Assembly (NCBI GenBank): GCA_018823795.1
Contig: JAHJGZ010000134.1
Coordinates: 1-55,644, forward strand
Length of the DNA: 55,644 nucleotides
Direction: 5' to 3'
Source: Candidatus Omnitrophota bacterium
GTDB lineage: Bacteria; Omnitrophota; Omnitrophia; JAHJGZ01
Program-made: the position numbers and the translations under genes
The notes under the pieces: model-generated
Seen by the model: only the letters and a program-made list of their open reading frames with translations
What the model was told of the DNA's origin: nothing
Database searches by the model: none
Shown here: piece by piece, positions 32,401-41,375 of the stretch
Numbering within the stretch: the first letter of the stretch is position 1
Layout of the letters: every line of letters begins with the position of its first letter

Positions 32401-35400
32401 TCGTCTATTAAATGGCAACGCGAAAAGATATCGCCGCAGTGTATGAAAATAAGAGGAGTGATAAGGAGTGCGTCGGTGCACCAGGAATGGCTATTTGAGG
32501 CAAAAGAAAACGAGTTGGAAATTAAGCTGCTGATGGAAGCTGATGATAGTGAATTTTCAAATGCGCAGGTAGTTATACTTGCGCATAAAGAGTATAACGA
32601 ATGGTTTTTAAATAAAAGTAATGGAAAATGTTTTGATATTAAGCACGATGTGCGGTGGGAAGATATCCCGCTCCCGAGTGATGCGGAAATGGAATTCTTT
32701 GCTATGACTGCTAAGCAAAAAAACATTCCCGGTCTTATGGTGGCTGGTTGTATGAATCAGGGTATACAACTTAATCTTTCTAATACGACCCAGCAGGGCG
32801 TGGGGCGTGCATTGCGTTTTGTATCGAACAAAAAACTTTCGCGGGAAGAATTTCATGTGCGATTTGCTTTTTTATCTACGAAGCGTCTGCATAAACTGAT
32901 CAGTGAGAAGCAAAAAACACTTGTTGAAAAGAATAGCATCACCGCGGGTCGAATCAAGATATTATTTAATGATGACCGATTAAGCATTTATGCGGACGGA
33001 AAAGAACTTTCGGGCGGGGTTGGATTTTACAGTTTATTGCAATCGAATCATAATTGGTACAGTTCATCAACGATTAAGTGGGAGATGGAGAAGGTTGCGC
33101 CGCGGTGCATGAAATTGACCGGTTGTATGAAAAGTATTTCAGTAAAACAAGAGATATTGTTTGAAGTAGGAGAAAAAGGATTTGAGATAAAAGTAATGAT
33201 AGAAGCAGAGGGAAAGAAGACATTTTCACAACCGCAGGTTGTTGTATTGGTAAATCAAGAATATGAGGAATGGTTTTACAATATGACGCAAGGGCGGTGT
33301 TTTGATTTTAAATATGATACGGTGTGGGAAGAGATACCATTGCCTGATGAGAAGGAGGTTGCGTTTTTTGCGTTAGCGGCGAAAGGGGAGGACAAACCAG
33401 CCTTTCTGTTTACCGATTGCACGAAGAATGAGAGAGGAAGAGTGGCGTTGTATAACACATTAGAGCACGGAGCGGCCCGAGCGATAGGGTATATATCAAA
33501 CGTACAAGCATCACGAGAAGAATTTTGTGTACGATTTGATCTTGTCGCTAAAGAAGAGCTCCAAAGGATTCTTCGGATGAGGATGACGGAGGTGCTTGAA
33601 TCACGAAGCATCCAATCAGGGCCGTTGCAGGTGGTCTTTGAAGCTGAGAAGTGGAAGGTTTTGTATAAAGGGGAAGAAGTAACCGCGGGGATAGGTTTTT
33701 ACAGTTTATTACAATTAAATAATATTTGGTACAACTCATCAGGGATTAAGTGGGAGCGGGAAAAATTATCATCTCAGCGTATGAAGTTAAAGGGAACGCT
33801 GCAGAACACAACGGTACAACAGGAATGGCTTTTTGAGATAAGGGAGAGCGGATTAGAAATTAAGCTTTTAATAAAATCAACGGATGGAAGTGGGTTTACC
33901 AACACGCAGTTTGTCATGATGGCAAACAGGGAATACAACGAATGGTTTTATAACGTTGACTACGGGAAGTGTTTAGATTTTAGATATGATACATCATTTG
34001 AAGAGATATCATTACCGAATGACGAAGCAGTAGAATTATTTGCGTTGACAGCTGAGCAAGAACATATGCCAGCACTTATTCTTACGCCGTTAGATAGGAA
34101 TAGTAGTGACATGAGATTATCGTTGGGGAATATACGACAACGAGAGATCGGCCGTGCAGTGAGTGTCATTTCAGAAGAGAAGGTAACGGAGATGGCATAT
34201 CGTATACGATTTGATTTTGTTGGTAAAACGATTATCCGCAAAATTATGCATGCGATGCTCGGATTACGCCTCATAGACGTATTAATGATGTTTGAATCAA
34301 GAAGTATACAAGACGGAACATTACAAGTGTTGTGCGAGGAAAGCCGAATGCGGATATATATATATGGTGAGGAAATAACAGAAAATGTTGGATTTGCGAG
34401 TTCCTTACAAATAAATGGCAGTTGGTATAATTCATTAACGATTCAATGGATACAAAAGAAAATATCACAACGGAGCATGAAATTAACGGGTTTTCTGGAA
34501 AATACTTCTATTATACAAGAGGTCCTTTTTGAAATAAAAGAGAATCAATTAGAAATTAATGCGGTTATCGAGGCAACTGACAAGAGAACATTTTCACAAA
34601 CGCAATTTAGATTTTTTATAAATAAAAAATATAAAGAATGGTTTTATAACATAAATAGTGGAAAGTGCTTCGAGTTTATGCCTGATACAACATGGGAAGA
34701 GATTCCGTTACCGAATGAAACGCCCGCAGATTTTTTTGCTATAACAGCTGAGAACGAAAATGTTCCCGCACTCATGGTGACTGACTGTACACAGAACCGC
34801 AATGTGAAACTATCTCTTTATAATGCAGTACAGCCATATGCAGCCCGTGTTTTAAATTTTTCTATAAATACAGATACAATACGCGAAGATGTTCATGTGT
34901 GTTTTAATTTTGTTTCCAAAGAGATGATTGATCATGTAATGCAAACTATCTCTGTGCTGCGTATGATCGAAGTAATATCTATCTTTGATTCTAACAGTAT
35001 AACATCTGGTCTCCTACAAGTGCTTTTTGAAGAGCATGCAACAAGAATTTTTTATGACGGGAAAGAAGTTACCGAAAGTATAGGGCTTTACAGTTCAGTA
35101 CAATGCGGTGATTTTATATATGATATTTCGAAATTTCAATGGAAGAGGCAGAAAGTAACATCCTCAAGTATGAAATTAATCTGGGAGGCAAAGAATTTGC
35201 CTATCATTCAAGCATGGATGCTTGAAGTTAAAGACAATACGTTAGAAGTACAAATAATGATCACAACAAGTGAAAACAGCTCATTCTCATATCCACAGTT
35301 TGGTTTTTTAGTAAATAGCGTGTATGACAGATGGCTTTATAATATTACCACTGATAATGGTATTGACTGTAAGTCAGATTCTACATGGGATGAACATTCT

Positions 35401-37659
35401 TTGCCGAATGATTTAGCAGTAGATTTTCTAGCAATCAGTGCCGAACAAGAACAAACACCGGTTATTATTTTTAATGATTGTCAGGAGAATCGTAATGCAC
35501 GACTGTCTCTTCACCGTCTTTCACAACATGGTATTAGCCGTGCAGTTAATTATCTCGTTGATACGAATGTGCAACAGAAAGAGTTTCATGTTAGATTCGA
35601 CTTTGTTTCTAAAAAGGAGCTCGATCGTATTGTTACAAAGAGGCAAAAGAATTTAGAGGAACATCTAAAAAATGATTTGGAAAAGAGAACCATCCGCAAT
35701 CATCGTGCAAAACTTTCATTTAATAAGGGGAAGTTTTGCATTTTTGCAGGTGGTACTGAATTAACCAAAAAAAATGGTCTATCTTCAAGTTTCCGCATCA
35801 ATGATAATCTGTATCATTCAATATCAGCATTTGATTGGGAGTATCAGATTAAAGATGATAACACACTCAAATGTGTTGGCAAAACGTCACTTTTTCCATT
35901 AACGCAGATATGGCAAGCACAATTGCAGGATAACATTATTACGTTTACGTGTAAATTTGCTTCACACAAAGAGCTTACGCTCAAAGATGTAAATGTTGAA
36001 TGCATTGTACAACCTTTTTATGAACAATGGCTCATGGGAATAACGCAGGCTCCGTTCGTTTCTGTTAAAGGCGATATTGATTGTGCAAATGTCCCGTATC
36101 CATCAGGAGATTGGCCAGAAATAATAGGAGTACGTACGGTACAGGCAGCACCTAATATTATTATTCGAGACATGTCGGATAATTCATTTCATCCCATGGT
36201 AATAAACTTTAATGATGAACTCGGTTGCCGTTCACTCAACGCAGGGAAGAGTAGCATAACAATTAGAAAAGGAGAAGAGAAAGTAATTTCTTTTACCGTG
36301 GAATTAATAAATAATAAAAATCTGGATAGCCTCCTCAAACAAAAACAGCATATGCGAACCTTACAACAAGGTACTATTAAGTTATTCTTTTATGATAAAA
36401 AGGTTCAAATATCTAAAAATGGTAATCTTGTCACCGATGAACACGGAATGTATAGTGTTCTACGAATAAAAGAGCAGGAGTATTATTCTTTGCAACAGCC
36501 AACAACCTATACAAAGCGGTCCGAAAGTAAAATGGAGTTTAGTGTTGCGTATCCATTTGGCAGACAAATATGCACGTGGACAATCCAAGCGGATGACTCG
36601 GTAACTGTTACTATTGATTTTGATTTTTCCTCTTTTGATTGTATGTACCAGTTTCATTTTTTTCTCCAACTACAAAAAGTTTACAGCAATGATTGTATCT
36701 TGCGTGATGGTAGTAAACAGTGCATGACGCCACATGGTTTGATTAGTGGCAAAAGTAAAGGGAATTTTTATCTTCTTTTTAAAGATGAAAACCATCCACA
36801 GGTGCCCCTTGCCATAGGAGGCGGTTTTAATTGTTCAGATACCATTGAATACGAAATTCATGACGTAAAGGATATTCATTGTAAGCGTATTGCTATACGA
36901 AAACCCATTCATGAGGGCGAAGGCCCATTTCAATGTGATTTTATTTTTGATACAAAGGCTTGTTACTTTCATCGGGAACAGATAAGCAATAAGGATACGA
37001 TTTTTTGGATAAAACATGAGAGTAATTCATTATTGTCCAAAACAAAAGAAATCACTCGGTCAATGGGGCTTTATTGTTCATATTATGACCACCAAACAGG
37101 ATGGAATGATTGTATCCATCATGCGGTAAGGGAATACATAAAACTATCTCATAGCGAAATGCGTATGGTGGTTAAATGGAAACAAATACCTATGGAACAA
37201 TTATGGATTATAAAGTTTATTTCTGCCGATGAACTATCGTGGCGCATCATCAATAAAGTTTATAAGGAATTTCTTTTTGAAAAGGAACAGTTTAACGTTA
37301 TGCTCTCTCCGCTGTATCAACAGTGGATGTTAAATGGAAAAAAGGGGAATTTCCCCGATGTTTTTAGTAAGGATTATGGTGGGGATTGGGAGTGTGTAGG
37401 TAAAAGTACGGACTGTAGTCAACCATTAACTATTTTTCCTGCAACGAATGATAGGGAGACGCCAATAGTAACGGTTAATTTTACTCCGATAAAAGACGGG
37501 TATAGTAACAAGATAATTAATTCTGATGATATGTTTCAAGGGAGAGTTTTACAGTGCTCGCGTAATGGACAGATTCTTATGAACCCTGGCGAATATGATT
37601 ATTTTGAAAGTAGCGTTGCGTTAAAGTTAGAAAGAAAAAAACGAAAGAGCAAAGAATAA
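29428..37659 (+). CDS. Giant Wzt-like ABC ATPase with eleven ~225-residue C-terminal repeats
   Basis: 2743 residues. Residues ~1-265 are a Wzt-type nucleotide-binding domain: Walker A GENGSGKTT (78-86), signature YSSGM (166-170), Walker B ILLIDE (186-191) and switch His (~223). The rest, ~2470 residues, is eleven repeats. The anchor 'NKEYNEWFYN' or its variants lies near residues 375, 597, 829, 1052, 1275, 1499, 1731, 1962, 2194, 2415 and 2627 (spacing 212-232). Conserved pieces are GFYSLL, WYNSS..KW..EK, MKL.G, QEWLFE, the anchor with G.CFDF, WEEIPLPND, FTDC.KN and ARA..FIS. Repeats 2-7 are most alike and 8-11 diverge. In known Wzt proteins (~250-460 residues) a beta-sandwich C-terminal domain binds the glycan's end group. 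I infer a multivalent glycan-recognition tail but do not recognise the repeat. The start follows AAGG at 8 nt. Confidence 0.88.
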   Translation: MLKKIMDNTKRNVNEINTCAVELKNVGERYNVFHHKIDSIKEKILKRMSIGKGTRQELWALKDISLTIKKGEVVGIIGENGSGKTTLLKLIAGILKPDRGNIHINGTIAAILQLGVGFHRDLTGRENIYLNGAMLGIDTETIKSKIDQMISFAELEDFIDMPLKTYSSGMEMRLGFSIAVNVDPDILLIDEVLIIGDVAFQQKCMHHIETLKGRGKTIVVVSHSMNLIDQMCDRTFLLRKGELICRGKTREVINYYYQCSGRKRGIALASYADVELIFNNGRLFIFWKKRAITPDPGMYVSITRGETRFYSFQAYWKMKTSSPTSFEAEGFLEALSTTITWKTNLGPDGSLYFDIHVQTEASAQEMDVKFITLFDSDYESWFCNVKRGVFSAMYHGDEMCLHSTMVRRGDFFGVDVAHDKDDVLPGMIFSMTEEKNIISFSHKAINGNSHCLELNFSKGKRRSALIKGNISLFTDITKIDEIVRRIEEKATIQNNTIRLHFDDYDSAIKVFYQDCEITQGKGFYTSLLYQNIWYNSSAMKWHRERVSPSSMKLIGTMPNIPVVQEWLFELHDNRLDVKTVMETTEGGTFSHPQLVVLANKEYNEWFQNISKGVCLDFRHDIPWEEIPLPHDISVDFFAIAQDKGDVPALIFTDYSKNPNIKRSLSNTMQQGPARAVSFISNAQVSRETFYIRFYFDEYDLLSNIVRAILGLYVLEILLAFEAHSITEGAVQVVFEEKQLRIFFDSEEVTGGVGFYSSLRVGNLWHNSSTMRWHYEKISSQCMKLTTTKKTPAVFQEFIFEVTKDALEIKAVMKTTDGNMFSQPQLVLLANKEYGEWFYNSAQGRCFDFKHDMISEEMPLPSDADVSFFALASDEGDKPAFTFTDCRKNGAGRIVLYNTLEHGAARALSFILDVQTSQEEFHVLVNFLSKATLKRLIQPKMQSILDSQSITSERLQVVFETQRWRVLFDGEEVTTGVGFYSLLKVNNIWYNSSSIKWQREKISPQCMKIRGVIRSASVHQEWLFEAKENELEIKLLMEADDSEFSNAQVVILAHKEYNEWFLNKSNGKCFDIKHDVRWEDIPLPSDAEMEFFAMTAKQKNIPGLMVAGCMNQGIQLNLSNTTQQGVGRALRFVSNKKLSREEFHVRFAFLSTKRLHKLISEKQKTLVEKNSITAGRIKILFNDDRLSIYADGKELSGGVGFYSLLQSNHNWYSSSTIKWEMEKVAPRCMKLTGCMKSISVKQEILFEVGEKGFEIKVMIEAEGKKTFSQPQVVVLVNQEYEEWFYNMTQGRCFDFKYDTVWEEIPLPDEKEVAFFALAAKGEDKPAFLFTDCTKNERGRVALYNTLEHGAARAIGYISNVQASREEFCVRFDLVAKEELQRILRMRMTEVLESRSIQSGPLQVVFEAEKWKVLYKGEEVTAGIGFYSLLQLNNIWYNSSGIKWEREKLSSQRMKLKGTLQNTTVQQEWLFEIRESGLEIKLLIKSTDGSGFTNTQFVMMANREYNEWFYNVDYGKCLDFRYDTSFEEISLPNDEAVELFALTAEQEHMPALILTPLDRNSSDMRLSLGNIRQREIGRAVSVISEEKVTEMAYRIRFDFVGKTIIRKIMHAMLGLRLIDVLMMFESRSIQDGTLQVLCEESRMRIYIYGEEITENVGFASSLQINGSWYNSLTIQWIQKKISQRSMKLTGFLENTSIIQEVLFEIKENQLEINAVIEATDKRTFSQTQFRFFINKKYKEWFYNINSGKCFEFMPDTTWEEIPLPNETPADFFAITAENENVPALMVTDCTQNRNVKLSLYNAVQPYAARVLNFSINTDTIREDVHVCFNFVSKEMIDHVMQTISVLRMIEVISIFDSNSITSGLLQVLFEEHATRIFYDGKEVTESIGLYSSVQCGDFIYDISKFQWKRQKVTSSSMKLIWEAKNLPIIQAWMLEVKDNTLEVQIMITTSENSSFSYPQFGFLVNSVYDRWLYNITTDNGIDCKSDSTWDEHSLPNDLAVDFLAISAEQEQTPVIIFNDCQENRNARLSLHRLSQHGISRAVNYLVDTNVQQKEFHVRFDFVSKKELDRIVTKRQKNLEEHLKNDLEKRTIRNHRAKLSFNKGKFCIFAGGTELTKKNGLSSSFRINDNLYHSISAFDWEYQIKDDNTLKCVGKTSLFPLTQIWQAQLQDNIITFTCKFASHKELTLKDVNVECIVQPFYEQWLMGITQAPFVSVKGDIDCANVPYPSGDWPEIIGVRTVQAAPNIIIRDMSDNSFHPMVINFNDELGCRSLNAGKSSITIRKGEEKVISFTVELINNKNLDSLLKQKQHMRTLQQGTIKLFFYDKKVQISKNGNLVTDEHGMYSVLRIKEQEYYSLQQPTTYTKRSESKMEFSVAYPFGRQICTWTIQADDSVTVTIDFDFSSFDCMYQFHFFLQLQKVYSNDCILRDGSKQCMTPHGLISGKSKGNFYLLFKDENHPQVPLAIGGGFNCSDTIEYEIHDVKDIHCKRIAIRKPIHEGEGPFQCDFIFDTKACYFHREQISNKDTIFWIKHESNSLLSKTKEITRSMGLYCSYYDHQTGWNDCIHHAVREYIKLSHSEMRMVVKWKQIPMEQLWIIKFISADELSWRIINKVYKEFLFEKEQFNVMLSPLYQQWMLNGKKGNFPDVFSKDYGGDWECVGKSTDCSQPLTIFPATNDRETPIVTVNFTPIKDGYSNKIINSDDMFQGRVLQCSRNGQILMNPGEYDYFESSVALKLERKKRKSKE

Positions 37660-37763
37660 TGAGACTAAAGAGATTTTTTAATTTGGGATATCTTTTTTTT
37701 ATTACTATTGTTTATTATCTGTATTTAGTATATGCAAGAATCGTTAAGCAGAATCGCGTGTGA
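37659..37763 (+). CDS. 34-residue membrane peptide ORF
   Basis: The ORF is too short for the track. ATG 37659 overlaps the stop of the giant gene (TAATG), and the frame reads a basic start 'MRLKRFF', a hydrophobic/aromatic segment ('LFFITIVYYLYLVYA') and a short basic tail. It lies in the 136-bp gap before the next glycosyltransferase. Coupling to the giant gene and a single membrane helix support it weakly, and it could be chance. Confidence 0.35.
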   Translation: MRLKRFFNLGYLFFITIVYYLYLVYARIVKQNRV

Positions 37764-37795
37764 TAGCCCATAATTAAATGGTATAGGGAAATATA

Positions 37796-39058
37796 ATGAA
37801 AATTTTGCTTGTACATCCACATGATATTTTTGATCACCATGAGCCGTGGACTATACGCATAGAGAATATTGCTCGCGAATTTGTTCGTATGGGGCATACG
37901 GTGAAGTTAATACACTTTCTTCAGGAAACATCGATAGAAAAACATACGCGTCATCCCTATGGTTTTGAAGTCATTTCACTCAGGCGGCGGGGAGAATGGA
38001 AACGTTTTATGAAAAACTTCCGAGAAATTCTTACCGAAATCGAGTGGGCAGATATCGTACATTTCCAAAAATGTTTTCATTATGTCAGCCTTCCGGTTCT
38101 TTTCGGATGTTATAAATTCCGAAAACCGGTGCATTATGATTGGGATGATTTAGAAGAAGCAATTTATGAGACTTCTGCGCATCCTCCGAGCAGGTATATA
38201 CATTTTTTTCTTAATACTTTTGAGCGTATACTTCCCACGATGGTAGATACGGTGTCTGTTGCGAGTGCGGAATTGAGAAGGAAATGTGTATCGTTGGGAA
38301 TTCCTTCCCAGCGAATTTTTAATACCCCTGTTGGTGCTGATCTAGGTACGTTTAATGGATCTGTTTCCGGTGAACGTATCAAAAAAAGATTTAATGCCGG
38401 TGGAAAGCTGGTTGTCTATATTGGGCAACTGAACGGAGCTCAGTATACACACTTATTTGTCAAAGCAGTAAGTAAGATACGGGAGAAAAATCCTCATACC
38501 CGCTATCTTATTATTGGTTCAGGGAGTAAGAGTAGAGACCTCCAGGAATTGGCAAAATGTTTGAAGGTCGATGATGCGATTATGTTTCTTGGTGCTCTTC
38601 GTCATGAAATGGTGCCACAGTATTTAGCTGCGGCAGATATTGCAGTAGCATGCTTTGAGGATAATGAAATAACGCGTTGTAAAAGTCCTCTCAAGGTAGT
38701 TGAATATTTATCGGCAGGAAAGGCGATTGTGGCAAGCGCTGTTGGTGAAGTGAAGACGATGTTAGAAGGATGCGGCATACTAGTAAAACCGGGAAGTTCT
38801 GATGCACTCGCGGAAGGGGTTCAACGATTACTTAACGATGATACGTTAATAGAAACAATGGGGTTATTAGCAAGACAAAAAGCTGAGGAAAAGTATAATT
38901 GGCCTCGAGTTGCAAAAGAATTGATCAATGCCTATGCCGTAGCTTTAGGGAAAAAGAAATCGATTGCATTAGAAATGAACGGGTATGCAAAAAAAATAGT
39001 ATTTAAAGAAGAAAATAGCAGTGTTGAAGAAATCAAACGAGAAGAGATTATCGTATGA
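37796..39058 (+). CDS. Family 4 glycosyltransferase
   Basis: The 420-residue protein has the GT-B layout: N-terminal 'ILLVHPHDIFDHHEPWTIRIEN', middle 'LVVYIGQLNGAQYT' and 'RYLIIGSGSKSRDLQELAK', and the donor-binding 'CKSPLKVVEYLSAGKAIVAS' with the E-x7-E-like region partly changed. It probably adds a sugar to the glycan. It overlaps the next radical SAM gene by four bases (ATGA), which places the radical SAM array in the same transcription unit. The C-terminal ~40 residues are charged and extra to the fold. Confidence 0.9.
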   Translation: MKILLVHPHDIFDHHEPWTIRIENIAREFVRMGHTVKLIHFLQETSIEKHTRHPYGFEVISLRRRGEWKRFMKNFREILTEIEWADIVHFQKCFHYVSLPVLFGCYKFRKPVHYDWDDLEEAIYETSAHPPSRYIHFFLNTFERILPTMVDTVSVASAELRRKCVSLGIPSQRIFNTPVGADLGTFNGSVSGERIKKRFNAGGKLVVYIGQLNGAQYTHLFVKAVSKIREKNPHTRYLIIGSGSKSRDLQELAKCLKVDDAIMFLGALRHEMVPQYLAAADIAVACFEDNEITRCKSPLKVVEYLSAGKAIVASAVGEVKTMLEGCGILVKPGSSDALAEGVQRLLNDDTLIETMGLLARQKAEEKYNWPRVAKELINAYAVALGKKKSIALEMNGYAKKIVFKEENSSVEEIKREEIIV

Positions 39059-40284
39059 GCCGTTTCAGTAATAGATATAAAAAAATAAGGCGTACTGTTT
39101 TGGAGATTATTGGAGCATTTGACGGAGTTTTTGCTTATAAAGGACCTCGATGTGTTCAAATTGATTTAACCAATGCGTGTAACAATAACTGCATCGGGTG
39201 CTGGTGCAATTCGCCATTGCTCGATGATTATAAGCAGACCTCTGATGCCACATTGCCAACAGATATGGTCCTTTCATTGTTAAATGAACTTAAAAACATG
39301 GGAACAGAGGAGATCTATTTTGCTGGAGGTGGTTAACCTTTTATGCATCCTGAAGCAATGAGGATTATTTCATATGCAAAGAAAAAAGGATTTATCGTAT
39401 CGATAAACACTAATTTTACTCTTGTAACAGAAGATATTGCACGGTACTTGGTAGAGAACAAGGTAGATCATCTTATTGTAAGCTTATGGGCAGGAACACC
39501 CGATGTATACGCTCAAACACATCCCAATAAAACTGAGGAAACATTCTATGAAATTAAATCATGTTTACAGTTTCTTAATCGTTATAAAAGGAGAAGAGAG
39601 AATGTTCCCTGCATTAAGATTTATAACGTCGTTTTTAATATGAATTACCAGAATTTTCCGTCTATGATTGATTTTGTCGTTGCCACCGAGTCTGAAGCGG
39701 TTGAGTTTACCCTCATTGATACGATTCCGGGGAAGACGGATAAACTTTTGCTTTCTGAAAAGCAGGCCGAAGAATTGCTTTTTATGGCAAAAAAACTTAA
39801 AGAGCAATTTGATAATGAAAATAATACTATATGTCTAGAAAATTACGAAACATTTTTAAGAAGACTTTCAAGCTCGTGTCAGGGAAATGGGGAATATGAT
39901 CGGGATATTATGCAAACAATCCCGTGCTATGCCGGTTGGACATTTGCGCGTATTGTTGCAACCGGTGATGTAAATTCATGCCTTAAATCACACCGCATTC
40001 CTATTGGGAATTTGCATAAAGAAACATTTCGTTCACTGTGGAATAGTGCACGGCAGCAGGAATTTCGGAGGAAGACAAGACGCTTCGATATTCATGACCC
40101 GTATTTTCGATTGATTGGTAACGATACCAATGCGGCTGTTGGGTGTTTTCGCAGCTGCGATAATATCGGACATTCACTTTTGTTACATAATAAAATTACT
40201 CGTTTAAATAAACCGGTAAAAGCAATTTTAAAAACGATGGCGGCTGTCGGTCGAACACGGAATTCTTTGTCTACAAGGAACTAA
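39055..40284 (+). pseudogene. Radical SAM/SPASM protein interrupted by an in-frame TAA in the GGGEP motif
   Basis: The frame is continuous from 39055 to 40284 (~409 codons) except for TAA at 39334-39336. Upstream lies the radical SAM motif C42, C46, C49 ('NACNNNCIGCWCNSPL') and 'EEIYFAGGG', and downstream 'PFMHPEAMRIISYAKKKG' and a SPASM-like end ('GDVNSCLKSHRIPIGNLHKETFRSLWNS'). The TAA replaces the Glu codon expected in GGGEP, a GAA-to-TAA change in the SAM-binding motif. The two ORF-track pieces (39055-39336 and 39343-40284) are therefore one gene. It is either a recent nonsense mutation, a sequencing error, or a strain polymorphism. It is a different, longer type than the LWP family that follows. 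Confidence 0.85.
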
Positions 40285-40285
40285 T

Positions 40286-41338
40286 ATGACACCTGGTACG
40301 TTATTGAAAGAGAAACAGCATACGACACAGACGGTATCTCCGTCGTTCTGTTGTTTTGGTATTGTTGATGAATGCATGTTTCGATGTAAAATGTGTTTCA
40401 AGTGGCAAGAAGATCGTTTGGTGAAGAAGGGGGAGGTGGTACCGTTTGATGCGTGGAAAAGGGCCATTATTTCTTTAAAACGCATCGTACCAAAACCAAA
40501 TGAATTTGTAATAAATTTTGGGGGTGGGGAAGCGCTCTTGAGAGATGATATCCTTGATCTAGTACGCTGTGCATCAGAAGAAGGCTTTATTACTAATATT
40601 GCTTCAAACGGATGGCTCATTAATGATCATATGGCACAGCGTATTGCTCAATCCGGTTTACGAACGATTAATCTTTCATTAGATAGTTTACGGGAAAATG
40701 TTCATGATGAGATGCGCGGGCAAAAAGGGGCAGCAAAACAGGTTTTCTCTGCCATTGATTGTCTACGACGTTATTCGAGGAGGTTAGAAATTGGAATTTG
40801 TACGGTACTTTATGATTCAAATATGAACGATATCCTCCCGCTTATTAAGTGGGTGCAAAAGAATGAGAAGGTGAATTGGATTGTATTCATGGCCGCAATG
40901 CAGCCAAACAATACACCGGTGGAAGAGAAATGGTATGAGGAAAAATTCTCATCTTTATGGCCACAACGAAAAAGAAAGATAACACGGCTTATTAACTATA
41001 TTAAGTGGCTTAAATGGTGGGGATGGAAAATCCAAAATCCGTATCATCAGCTTGATGCTTTTAAAAGATATTTTTCTCATCCGGAACAGTTTGTGAAAAA
41101 TCGTCCGTGTAATATGGACCGGGCAGTTCATATTAGTGCTACGGGAGATATCTTTTTATGTTTCCGATGGCAGCGGATAGGAAATATTACAACCGATGCT
41201 ATCAAGGATGTATGGCATTCTCAAGCGGCAGAGAAGGTGAGAGGAGACATCCGGCAATGTCAGGATAATTGTCATTTTCTTCTCAATTGTTTTTTTGAAA
41301 AGGAAACCTTTCCTTTTTTACCAATGAATACGAACTGA
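40286..41338 (+). CDS. LWP-type radical SAM/SPASM protein 1
   Basis: The 350-residue protein has the [4Fe-4S] motif C30, C34, C37 ('DECMFRCKMCFKW') and GGGEA in the SAM-binding strand. The family's middle motif reads 'WYEEKFSSLWPQ', and the C-terminal cysteine pattern is PCNMD ... FLCFRW ... QCQDNCHFLLNCFF, probably one auxiliary iron-sulfur cluster. It is most like the next two genes (GGGEA rather than GGEP, and the 'NMDR.LHISA.GDIFLCF' stretch is shared with the second). AAGGA lies 7 nt before the ATG. The substrate is unknown. The cluster context suggests a sugar or peptide modification. Confidence 0.9.
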   Translation: MTPGTLLKEKQHTTQTVSPSFCCFGIVDECMFRCKMCFKWQEDRLVKKGEVVPFDAWKRAIISLKRIVPKPNEFVINFGGGEALLRDDILDLVRCASEEGFITNIASNGWLINDHMAQRIAQSGLRTINLSLDSLRENVHDEMRGQKGAAKQVFSAIDCLRRYSRRLEIGICTVLYDSNMNDILPLIKWVQKNEKVNWIVFMAAMQPNNTPVEEKWYEEKFSSLWPQRKRKITRLINYIKWLKWWGWKIQNPYHQLDAFKRYFSHPEQFVKNRPCNMDRAVHISATGDIFLCFRWQRIGNITTDAIKDVWHSQAAEKVRGDIRQCQDNCHFLLNCFFEKETFPFLPMNTN

Positions 41339-41375
41339 GAATAAAAGTATATTTTTTTATTGAGGGATACTAGGT

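Noticed and set aside
29428-37659. Possibility that the giant ORF is several genes or a CRISPR-like repeat region
   Set aside because: A single open frame runs 2743 codons with a protein-level repeat of ~225 residues. The DNA repeats are diverged and far too long for CRISPR.
39055-40284. Alternative genetic code or stop-codon recoding at the TAA in GGGEP
   Set aside because: TAA, TAG and TGA all terminate many intact genes in the window, and no selenocysteine- or pyrrolysine-type context is seen. A point mutation or read error is simpler.
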